DNA of 15,862 bases from JBCDBY01 sp039182715 (GTDB lineage Bacteria > Planctomycetota > PLA2), in contig JBCDBY010000079.1 of NCBI GenBank assembly GCA_039182715.1, positions 1 to 15,862 of the forward strand, in the 5' to 3' direction. Shown here piece by piece: positions 10,001 to 15,862 of this stretch. Under the pieces are notes generated by a model. The model ran no database searches, was not told the DNA's origin, and was given only the letters and a program-made list of their open reading frames with translations. A program made the translations under genes and the position numbers. Positions within the stretch are counted from its first letter, which is position 1, and each line of letters opens with the position of its first letter.

Positions 10001-10383
10001 TCGACCTCGAGGCGGACGACTTCTTCCAGACCGGTTTCCTGCGCCAGTCCGGCACGCTCGGTGACGGCGGCAGCAACCACATGGCCTCCGGCGACTTCAA
10101 CGGTGACGGCATCCGCGACCTGGCCGTGCTCGGCAACGAGCGCGAGTTCAGCGTCTTCTTCGGAAACCCGGTGCCCGAGACGATTCCGGCGGACTTCTCG
10201 TTCTATCGCGAGTCGGGCCGCAGCTGGAACCTGATCACGACGCAGCCGGACCCGGTGTGGGCGCAGGCGGTCGATGGCGTGGCCGCCGCGGACTTCAACC
10301 GCGACGGACTCGACGAGATCATGGTGGCCGACGCCGGTGCCAACCCGAAGAGCATCATCGTCTGGCTCAACACGTCGCGCTAG
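4063..10383 (+). CDS. giant surface lipoprotein: IPT/TIG repeats plus FG-GAP/VCBS beta-propeller
   Basis: The product has 2106 residues. Its N-terminus MLRKWLHRLTVLMVAFTFGC is a lipoprotein signal with Cys20 followed by GGSG. About 14 IPT/TIG-like immunoglobulin-fold modules follow, starting near residues 58, 182, 332, 466, 583, 680, 775, 881, 990, 1102, 1228, 1330, 1432 and 1526. They are recognised by the recurring pattern of a turn, GG, then a hydrophobic run, G and NF/DF/GF (for example GGNQIMVIGANFD). Seven FG-GAP/VCBS repeats end the protein, with Ca-loop motifs at 1677 (DINADGVVD), 1759, 1818, 1877, 1942, 2011 (DFNGDGIRD) and 2077. Their 59-82 residue spacing fits a seven-bladed propeller like integrin alpha heads. 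An outer-membrane-anchored stalk with a binding head is inferred; the ligand is unknown. The lipobox is slightly off consensus (Thr at -3). The gene stands alone, with its own RBS and terminator. Confidence 0.92.
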   Translation: MLRKWLHRLTVLMVAFTFGCGGSGDSTDLNFPGVDLSDTGTADVSAQVARLAEGVPDGRRITFVGDVITVRGKNYVPGMNVFFGANLPINSIREDGLFNTPRFLLPNAPFVFTDPTNGQQTTTEVGVPVAFNSSEDVTISVPGAVACTEALTNPTLRFFGDDGSSFPTTDVFHVVGPMAIAITPNKIPDVGGDSVIVHGDFFSLYTQIAFRYIDPASGETVVIGANAETDINEIFIDRFTLVIPDFPGIVPNSNVGLARELKVDILVFENIEEITSNAELEPALGGEGACAPLIQQSNEIPLQLNGVRNSERREFFTFLPTGVTDYPSVAGIVPEFGSEIGLNTVVIHGDQFDGFTVDLSDPDNPGIGIECPPDSGNFIAPRSAVLVDRQTIVIKMPPCEIEVPEKVAFCLTNKFSIDNPVETNGGEGTEIPTEVPGDGVVNGTCVVFDDIYEYIPVPPIAPPVVSAIYPITETELDNNTGNDFGLQKFLVVGDWFDSDTELNGGFEFVLPDGTVIQSLRTVLRNRNLLEVYTERLPDSVYPLSADLVTTVRVRNTIGFTDFPDFFTFKPLPDAGATPELTEICGTTGPNEGGNQIMVIGANFDTTTNVLFSGLDATAVQFVNSNLLIATVPASSDVSDLVGTDVTTSAIVTVVDDGEPGIGDAQFDYGQEPVGPILGALQPDTGSSTGGYDILVFGVDMSPLSRIEFGVGDGNFSPNVYFLSSNLLRVEVPEAFPAQIGATVDVGLTDPLNGLDETIKTVPFTYTAAQQAAPEILFVDTSVEVPITETDLPALNVPGGDRMLIIGRNFDQRTSFDITKPQESVQVAPCTDIEVLTPNIAVARSPASPDGEPGIADLKGHNDFGSSNGFPVEYVEPGPPTIIDVRNLDTGTTDAPIDSNDRLLIFGENFFAPVQVKLTGCDINNQTETIEYIVPVEEIALVEDNLIGVNIPADTFCEGPLDIEVTTEYGTVSFDNESGEPIFQLVGPQPPMVMGVFESVFNSGGGEEAIFFGRNFTSTTTFAVRTSIQPVDTYTPVLSARIVSSSVAIVIMPPLPGGMPPVGAAGVVRSEETDADLANKIAGDPFFVSEELFSVVNDAAPVLLGVFPDHGSILGGEQVLLTGSGFLKATGESNVNTITIEDPDLGPVGTYTEASPLDLPLDSLDPASQGKYVILNDHQILLITNPRAPIVAPDTEAPANVTIEADEGSTSLSGGYTYQNTPAEIIPVLFGITPNETRLNGGTSHLISGGFLTAVDRLIFSNGSDDLTIESSEFTEVNDSFLVFIMPDLTGTFSAGDVLSLVAEKDLTGGTVQSNTINAAIRVTFAGPPTVTATLSPDNGSGFGGEVVKIEGTLFTSNSQVLFGTMPAKQIVVVSPTVLYAVAPTLPVSAPAGGLSLDTLDTQGDNATVDVAVFTQGGWAVVEEAFTFNTEAPTITDCSEGEFTAGETKRVTIVGTGFVPDEIAISATRGTIGNIVVENFETVSFDYTAADAADYGVAAVGPFIESITLETNMGSAPGCEFSINLPPFLTSCESSYEANSSSSPTTGVADGELVTVTLTGGNLVGGGTLRVERGSGTDSILLTEIAGDFTGGGQWKAVNATTIEFTVPNVFSSDVPTLIDGNRNVGTVTISYSSTAGAADLDDCFSYVPTSIDFEDFSFTIPVVSPAETIPQRITAGDINADGVVDMVSIARQSDWNGNDVEDPDAFVYIADTFGETVDVNGDGVTPDFAGTFTRTVIENDTVKTYLYEDARGGKIRLANLDTDDQLELIIPVQTASGSDQARILFVDVDSDGELGTESVYDPTSITSSFTISGIAVGNFDDSHEGVDIAATIGGDESERRILILASDGDAFDAFTDTSTDIDDPFDNFKVGFLEAGDFNDNGHDDLIWGQSSRTASPVTQSTFPVVVVEIDASAADADNKVVSQDALTNFTGGSIKKIEVFDVDGNGNEDAVLIAWDGATGDLLDNERKPAVIAIVLDPLDLEADDFFQTGFLRQSGTLGDGGSNHMASGDFNGDGIRDLAVLGNEREFSVFFGNPVPETIPADFSFYRESGRSWNLITTQPDPVWAQAVDGVAAADFNRDGLDEIMVADAGANPKSIIVWLNTSR

Positions 10384-10403
10384 CGACAGGACTTGTTCGA
10401 ACA

Positions 10404-10437
10404 GGGGCGTCTGCCGAAAGGCAGGCGTCCCTTTTTT
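10404..10437 (+). terminator. rho-independent terminator of the giant lipoprotein gene
   Basis: A 12-bp stem (GGGGCGTCTGCC, 10404-10415, with GGCAGGCGTCCC, 10420-10431; two G-U pairs) closes on a GAAA tetraloop and is followed by six T residues (10432-10437). It begins 20 nt after the TAG stop and is a textbook intrinsic terminator. Confidence 0.95.
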
Positions 10438-10507
10438 GTTGGGAGCCGGGGGCCAGGTGCCGGGGGCCGGGGGCTCGCCCCGGGACTCCCATTGCGGCGA
10501 CGGCGGA

Positions 10508-10579
10508 GCCAGAAGGATCCGACGGTTGCGGGTCTGGCTGCTGGCTCGAGGGATCCGACGGTCGCGAGTCTGGCTGCAG
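10508..10579. repeat. two tandem copies of a 36-bp repeat
   Basis: The units are 10508-10543 and 10544-10579. The 27-bp core, beginning GGATCCGACGGT and ending GTCTGGCTGC (10515-10541 and 10551-10577), differs at only two positions. The remaining bases are more diverged. It is non-coding and lies between the terminator and cstA. Confidence 0.75.
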
Positions 10580-10634
10580 GCCCCTCGCCTCCCCGTGCTT
10601 CCCGGCGTCTTCCTGATGCAAGAGGTGCATGGTT

Positions 10635-10677
10635 TGGCGCGCATATCGTTCGTTGCGCCCGAGACTTATGCGCGCCA
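10635..10677. promoter_or_regulatory. long perfect dyad, possible operator upstream of cstA
   Basis: TGGCGCGCATA (10635-10645) is exactly inverted as TATGCGCGCCA (10667-10677), with a 21-nt spacer. The arm centres are 32 bp apart, about three helical turns, so two dimers could bind on the same face of the helix. It lies 87-129 nt before the cstA start. The regulator encoded just downstream of cstA is an obvious but untested candidate to bind it. Confidence 0.4.
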
Positions 10678-10678
10678 T

Positions 10679-10707
10679 CTGCGGATTTGGTTCCGCAGTT
10701 ATCCACA
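10679..10707 (+). promoter_or_regulatory. hairpin abutting a consensus DnaA-box sequence
   Basis: CTGCGGA (10679-10685) and TCCGCAG (10692-10698) form a perfect 7-bp stem with a 6-nt loop. TTATCCACA (10699-10707), an exact match to the DnaA-box consensus, follows directly. A single box without a cluster or an AT-rich unwinding element does not make an origin. DnaA-controlled expression of cstA is possible. Confidence 0.35.
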
Positions 10708-10763
10708 GGCGACTTCGGCGGCCCCTAGCCCCTGGCCCCCACCTTTCCGACAATGCCCGCCGC

Positions 10764-12620
10764 ATGAACGCATTCGTGATCGCGCTCGGCAGCGCCGCGG
10801 CACTCTGGTTGGGGTATCGGTTCTACGGGCGCTACGTCGTCCGGAAGATCTACGGCGCGGGCGACTTCGACGATGCGCGCATGCCGAGCCACGCGCAGGA
10901 GGACGGCCGCGACTACGTGCCGACGAAGCGCGGCGTTCTCTTCGGGCACCACTACGTGACCATCGCCGGCGCCGGGCCGATCGTCGGGCCCGCCATCGCG
11001 GTCACGTGGGGCTGGATGCCCGCCCTGCTCTGGGTCGTCGTCGGCTCGATCTTCATCGGCGCGGTCCACGACGTCGGGGCGCTGATCGCCTCCGTGCGCA
11101 ATCGCGGCCGCACCATCGGCGATCTCGCGGCGGACATCATGACGCCGCGCGTCCGGCTGCTCTTTCTCGCATTCATCGCGATGGCGCTCTGGGTCGTGCT
11201 CGCGGTCTTCGCCTTCGTCATCGCGAACCTGCTCAAGAACATTCCGGCGAGCGTCTTCCCCGTCTGGATCGAGGTCCCGCTGGCCATGCTCGTCGCGCAC
11301 ATGGTCTTCACGCGCAAGCAGTCCATGCTCGTCTGGAGTCTCGTCGCCCTCGGGCTGCTCTACGTCTCCATCGGCATCGGCATGCTGGAGCCGGTGCAGG
11401 GCCTTTTCGACGGGATCGGGCTCGCGCCGTGGCTCGTCGTGCTGTTCATCTACGCCTACCTCGCAAGCGTGCTTCCGGTCACGAAGCTCCTCCAGCCCCG
11501 CGACTACATCAACAGCCACCAGCTCTTCGCGGCGCTCGGCTTCATCGTCCTCGGTTTCCTCGCCGCGCCCCTCACCAATCCCGGCACGCTGGAGGTCGTC
11601 GCACCCGCCATCAACCACGATCTGCCGGCCGGCGCCCCGCTGATCTATCCCTTCCTCTTCATCACCATCGCCTGCGGCGCCATCAGCGGCTTCCACTGCA
11701 TGGTCGCCAGCGGGACGACCGCGCGACAGCTGAACATCGAGCGCGACGCGCAGTCGATCGGCTACGGCGCCATGATTCTCGAAGGCGCGCTCGCCGTCGT
11801 GGTGATTCTCTGCTGCGTCTCCGCGGCCGGATTCAGCGCCGAGGAGTGGCAGGCGAAGTACGCCGCCGAATGGGTCGGCAAGGGATCGCTCATGGCCCGC
11901 GTGCAGGGCGTCATCGTGGGCGGCGCCGGTTTCATCGAGCAGTTCTTCCTGCTCATCGGGATCACCGGCCTGACCGAGTTCCTGCAGACCGTGATCACCG
12001 TCGTCATCATCAGCTTCGCCGCCACCACGATGGACTCCGCCACGCGCATCCAGCGCTACGTGGTGACCGAGCTCGGCGACGCGCTGCGCTGGCCCGTGCT
12101 TCGTCGCACGCACGTCGCGACCGGGATCGCGGTCGGCTCCGCCATGATGCTGGCGCTGCTCGTCGAGGCGCCCAAGGGCGGCGTCGGCAGCGGCGGACTC
12201 ATCCTCTGGCCGATCTTCGGCGTGACCAACCAGCTGCTCGCCTGCCTCACGTTCCTGGTGCTGACCACCTGGCTCGCCAAGCGCGGCCGACCCGTCTGGG
12301 TAACCGCCGTCCCCCTGCTCTTCCTGATCGTCACCGTCACCTGGGCCGCGCTGTGGCAGATCCGCTTCTTCGTCGACCAGTCGTTCACCCAGAACTGGCA
12401 CCTCATCACCGTGCTGGTCATCGGGCTCGTGCTCGAGGCGTGGATGGTCGTCGAAGGCATCAGCGGCCTGCGCCTCGCCGCGCGGGCGCGCGCGGAAGGC
12501 ATCAGCCCCATGCACGCGCAGCGGGCGCTGGCGGGGCCGAACGCCCACGTCATCGATGCGGAAGGCATCATCCAGCAGCCGGGCGAACGGCACGATGCGC
12601 CCGACGCCCCGGTATGCTGA
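10764..12620 (+). CDS. cstA: CstA-family carbon starvation / pyruvate-type transporter
   Basis: The 618-residue inner-membrane protein has many membrane segments throughout. CstA-family signatures are visible: GAGPIVGPAIA (69-79), GWMPALLWVVVGSIFIGAVHD (83-103), LPVTKLLQPRDYINS (237-251), ISGFHCMVASGTTARQL (307-323) and DSATRIQRY (424-432). Studied relatives (E. coli CstA and BtsT) take up pyruvate, and CstA has been linked to peptide uptake during carbon starvation. At 618 residues it is somewhat shorter than the roughly 700-residue E. coli forms, and the C-terminus is a soluble tail ending APDAPVC. I chose ATG 10764 because the protein there starts straight into a membrane segment; the frame extends upstream through repeats that are not coding-like. 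No Shine-Dalgarno is visible. It is followed after 7 nt by an NtrC-type regulator gene, so the two are likely co-transcribed. The family call is firm; the substrate is not. Confidence 0.92.
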   Translation: MNAFVIALGSAAALWLGYRFYGRYVVRKIYGAGDFDDARMPSHAQEDGRDYVPTKRGVLFGHHYVTIAGAGPIVGPAIAVTWGWMPALLWVVVGSIFIGAVHDVGALIASVRNRGRTIGDLAADIMTPRVRLLFLAFIAMALWVVLAVFAFVIANLLKNIPASVFPVWIEVPLAMLVAHMVFTRKQSMLVWSLVALGLLYVSIGIGMLEPVQGLFDGIGLAPWLVVLFIYAYLASVLPVTKLLQPRDYINSHQLFAALGFIVLGFLAAPLTNPGTLEVVAPAINHDLPAGAPLIYPFLFITIACGAISGFHCMVASGTTARQLNIERDAQSIGYGAMILEGALAVVVILCCVSAAGFSAEEWQAKYAAEWVGKGSLMARVQGVIVGGAGFIEQFFLLIGITGLTEFLQTVITVVIISFAATTMDSATRIQRYVVTELGDALRWPVLRRTHVATGIAVGSAMMLALLVEAPKGGVGSGGLILWPIFGVTNQLLACLTFLVLTTWLAKRGRPVWVTAVPLLFLIVTVTWAALWQIRFFVDQSFTQNWHLITVLVIGLVLEAWMVVEGISGLRLAARARAEGISPMHAQRALAGPNAHVIDAEGIIQQPGERHDAPDAPVC

Positions 12621-12627
12621 TCGCCGC

Positions 12628-14012
<1,385 letters not shown>

Positions 14013-14016
<4 letters not shown>

Positions 14017-14044
14017 GTCTTCCGCAGGCTAGGTCTTCCGCAGG
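14013..14044. repeat. perfect 16-bp tandem duplication between convergent stop codons
   Basis: CTAGGTCTTCCGCAGG occurs at 14013-14028 and again, without a gap, at 14029-14044. The first copy carries the TAG stop of the regulator; the second carries the reverse-strand stop of the GlmS-like gene (CTA 14029-14031). Confidence 0.95.
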
Positions 14045-15862
14045 CCGGCCAGCTCATCCGCCAGCACCAGCACCGGCTCGGTCAGCAGCCGCAGGATGCC
14101 GATGCGCGTCAGGTCTTCGTCCTGGAACTCGACGTTGGCTTCGTTCATCGCGTCGCGGATCAGCGCGTACCGGTTGCGATAGCCGCTGAGCACGGCGCGC
14201 ACCGAAGCGCTGTCCATGTCGTCGCGGAAATCGGCGTGCAGCAGCACGATGCCGGTGCACGCGCCCTTCGTGTTCTCCGGCACGAGCACGATCGGACGCT
14301 GGTCGCTGCGGCCCACCGCCACCAGCACCCGCTTCTCCATTGCCACGGTGTTCTTGGTACCGCGCAGCGCCTTGTTCTGCGCCGTCCGGGAGGCGAGCGA
14401 CTTGGCGCCGCCGCCCTGACCCACCACGCGAATGGTACCGCCGTTGCCGTCCCCCTGGATCGCGTAGCGCGTGTAGCCGCTCACCTCCTCGATCGCGCCG
14501 TCGAGCGCCTTGAGGACCTTCAGGTCGCGATAGGCGACGCGTTCGCGCGGCACGCCGGTGTCGAGCACCGCGCGCACGGTCGGCACCGCCAGCAGCGCCT
14601 CGTCCCCGCGGCTGATGCCGACGGTGACCGTCTTCGCCTGGTGCTTGATCGCGTCGATGGGACGCGCGAGCTCCTCGATGCCCTCGGTCAGCGCACCGGT
14701 CAGCTCCTCGACCGCCGCCCCCGGCGTCCCCGGCTTGCCGAAGTCGTCCGGGAAATACTCGAGCGGCATGATCCCGCCGGCGTAACGGAAGAGGAGCGCC
14801 AGCCGCGAAGCGGTGTTCGCCTCGAGCGCACCGTTGTAGCGGCCGGCGCGCAGACCCTCGAGGTAGCTCTGGAAGGGCGCCTTGAGCTGATCGGAGAGCG
14901 CGTCGCGCAGGTCGCCGTCGAGCGGGGCAAGCGCCCCCACTTCGATGACGCCGCGCGCCTGGCGCAGCGGCAGCGCGAGCTCGTCGATCGACTGCGCCGC
15001 GTGGTAACCGAACAGGTGGCCGGCCATCGTCGACAGGATGAACGCGAGATCCGGGTGCACGTCCGGCACACGGATCATCGCGGCCGCGGCGCGCCACTCC
15101 CCGCCGCCGTCGCTCGCGATCACGACCGGACACGCCTTGTGCGCCGCGTAGATCTCGACCTCCTTGACGACATCGCTCGCATTGCCGCCTTCGAGGCCGG
15201 CCGCGCAGACGAGCACCATCGGCTCGGAGCTGAGATCGATGTGCTTCTTGTCCTCGGTCGCGTCGCAGGCGATCGACTTGTAGCAGAGCTCGGAGAGCTT
15301 GATGCGGATCTCTTCCGCCGCGATCTTGTTGCGCCCGTTGCCGACCAGCGCCCAGTAGCGACGCAGCGGCGCGAACGCGTGTGCCGCCTGGGCGACCTCC
15401 GCCTCGCGGTCGAGAACGATGTGCATCTGCGTGGGCAGCTCGGTGAGCGCGTGCAGCAGCGAGTCGGAACGTTCCTCGTCGAGCACGCCCGCGGCATCCG
15501 CGATCGCCTCGCCGAGCAGGATGCCCGCCGCGATCTGGCTGTAGAACGCCTTCGTCGAGGCCACCGACATCTCCACGTCGCGACCGTCGCTCGTGTAGAG
15601 CACGCCGTCGACCCGCTCGGTCAGATCGCTGTGGCGCCGGTTCACGATGCCCAGCACCGCGGCGCCGCGCGCACGCAGGAGATCGACCGTCCGGTTCGTG
15701 TCCGTCGTCGTGCCGCTCTGCGAGATCGCAACGAAGAGGTGGTCCGACATGTCGTCGACCAGATGGAAGCCGCTCACCTCGGTGGCCGGCAACGCGTCGA
15801 CCGTGATGCCCGACGCGCGCACCGCATCGGCAATCGCCTGCGCCACGCCCTGGCCGGCAACG
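14029..15862 (-). CDS. GlmS-like double-SIS isomerase with extended C-terminus (5' end outside window)
   Basis: The frame stays open to the right edge (GTG 15846 is preceded by VAGQG), so the N-terminus is missing and at least 610 residues are visible. Counting from 15846, the first SIS domain spans about 1-125 with ISQSGTTTDTN (41-51) and SVASTKAFYSQ (94-104), hallmarks of glucosamine-6-phosphate synthase. The second SIS domain (about 155-290) keeps residues matching E. coli GlmS Lys485, Glu488 and His504 as Lys183, Glu186 and His202. The tail residue equivalent to Lys603 seems to be Arg298. In GlmS the chain ends about here; this one runs on for some 300 residues without a recognised domain. 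A glutaminase domain may lie upstream, beyond the window. Formation of glucosamine-6-phosphate for envelope sugars is the expected role, but another sugar-phosphate isomerase or deaminase is possible. It converges on the regulator gene. Confidence 0.8.
   Translation of the reverse strand, partial: VAGQGVAQAIADAVRASGITVDALPATEVSGFHLVDDMSDHLFVAISQSGTTTDTNRTVDLLRARGAAVLGIVNRRHSDLTERVDGVLYTSDGRDVEMSVASTKAFYSQIAAGILLGEAIADAAGVLDEERSDSLLHALTELPTQMHIVLDREAEVAQAAHAFAPLRRYWALVGNGRNKIAAEEIRIKLSELCYKSIACDATEDKKHIDLSSEPMVLVCAAGLEGGNASDVVKEVEIYAAHKACPVVIASDGGGEWRAAAAMIRVPDVHPDLAFILSTMAGHLFGYHAAQSIDELALPLRQARGVIEVGALAPLDGDLRDALSDQLKAPFQSYLEGLRAGRYNGALEANTASRLALLFRYAGGIMPLEYFPDDFGKPGTPGAAVEELTGALTEGIEELARPIDAIKHQAKTVTVGISRGDEALLAVPTVRAVLDTGVPRERVAYRDLKVLKALDGAIEEVSGYTRYAIQGDGNGGTIRVVGQGGGAKSLASRTAQNKALRGTKNTVAMEKRVLVAVGRSDQRPIVLVPENTKGACTGIVLLHADFRDDMDSASVRAVLSGYRNRYALIRDAMNEANVEFQDEDLTRIGILRLLTEPVLVLADELAGLRKT

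Larger units (their letters stand above)
10448..10740. repeat. 21-bp imperfect inverted repeats at the ends of the intergenic region
   Basis: The 21 bases at 10448-10468 (GGGGGCCAGG, T, GC, CG, GGGGCC) match the reverse complement of 10720-10740 (GGGGGCCAGG, G, GC, TA, GGGGCC) at 18 of 21 positions. They enclose about 250 bp of non-coding DNA. This could be a mobile intergenic repeat, a REP-like pair, or low-complexity G/C similarity. Confidence 0.5.
10438..10763. other. structured gene-free intergenic region between terminator and cstA
   Basis: These 326 nt hold no credible gene; the open frames here are extensions or shadows of cstA. In order they hold a G-rich run able to fold on itself (10441-10490), two 36-bp tandem units (10508-10579), an 11-bp perfect inverted repeat (10635-10677), a 7-bp hairpin followed at once by a DnaA-box sequence (10679-10707), and a C-rich tract (10720-10740). 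That tract is the inverted partner of the G-rich run at 10448-10468. No clear sigma70 or sigma54 promoter for cstA was found. Confidence 0.7.

Noticed and set aside
4096..10644. A 2182-codon open frame antisense to the whole giant lipoprotein gene
   Set aside because: It is the complement of a gene dominated by GAC, GTC, GGC, GAG and ATC codons, which leaves almost no stops on the other strand. Its product is a monotonous D/R/V/E/G-rich chain with no signal or domain, while the sense strand has a signal peptide, RBS, domains and terminator.
10635..10677. Xer/dif-like recombination site
   Set aside because: The arms resemble a GCGCATAA-type Xer arm, but the 21-nt spacer and two identical inverted arms do not fit the 11-6-11 dif layout.
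10679..10707. Chromosome replication origin
   Set aside because: Only one DnaA box is present, with no box cluster, no AT-rich unwinding element and no dnaA, dnaN or gyrB neighbours.
10629..10763. 45-codon N-terminal extension of CstA
   Set aside because: It crosses the dyad, hairpin and DnaA box, is arginine-rich and unlike CstA N-termini, which begin close to the first membrane segment.
10600..10763. Sigma54 (-24/-12) promoter before cstA
   Set aside because: The best GG-N10-GC match (10683-10696) falls inside the hairpin and lacks the TGGCAC and TTGC context. No other candidate had correct spacing.

Overview
This is a GC-rich chromosomal window from a Gram-negative bacterium. Two N-terminal lipoprotein signals, an RND/MMPL-type exporter, a CstA-family transporter and an NtrC-family regulator point that way. 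The mix (a giant IPT/TIG plus FG-GAP surface lipoprotein, an NtrC-type regulator, few Shine-Dalgarno sequences, strong G/C at codon position 3) resembles deltaproteobacterial or Myxococcota-like genomes. That placement is inference, because no rRNA or marker gene is present.

Left part (1-3891): the tail of an unidentified plus-strand gene converges on a minus-strand pair, an RND/MMPL-like permease followed 7 nt later by a coiled-coil lipoprotein. This pair is probably one envelope transport or lipid-trafficking operon. Divergent from the permease is an unrecognised membrane protein with about five or six membrane segments and a soluble C-terminal tail. The two divergent reading frames can begin back to back at a CACGTG palindrome.

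Centre (3892-10437): a self-contained transcription unit with a candidate promoter, a leader of about 110 nt, a strong GGGAGGG ribosome site, one 2106-residue lipoprotein gene and a textbook intrinsic terminator. The protein has about 14 tandem IPT/TIG-like immunoglobulin-fold modules, then seven FG-GAP/VCBS repeats with Ca-binding-type loops, predicted to form a seven-bladed propeller. It looks like a long, lipid-anchored surface stalk with a propeller head.

The 326-nt stretch 10438-10763 has no gene but is dense in structure: a G-rich imperfect hairpin, a 36-bp tandem repeat, an 11-bp perfect dyad with arms three helical turns apart, and a 7-bp hairpin abutting a perfect DnaA-box sequence. 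Near-identical 21-bp inverted G/C-rich repeats lie at its ends.

Right part (10764-15862): a CstA-family carbon-starvation/pyruvate-type transporter gene is followed after 7 nt by a complete NtrC-type response regulator (REC, AAA+, Fis-type HTH) whose GAFTGA loop reads GAFTDA. The two probably form a nutrient-uptake operon with its own regulator. No histidine kinase is visible. Convergent to it is the C-terminal part of a GlmS-like double-SIS protein, truncated by the window edge, with about 300 extra residues after the usual end of the isomerase domain. A perfect 16-bp tandem duplication separates the two convergent stop codons.

I see no CRISPR array, transposase, tRNA, rRNA or recognisable defence system. 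The most unusual items are the giant lipoprotein, the structured intergenic region before cstA, and the extended GlmS-like protein.
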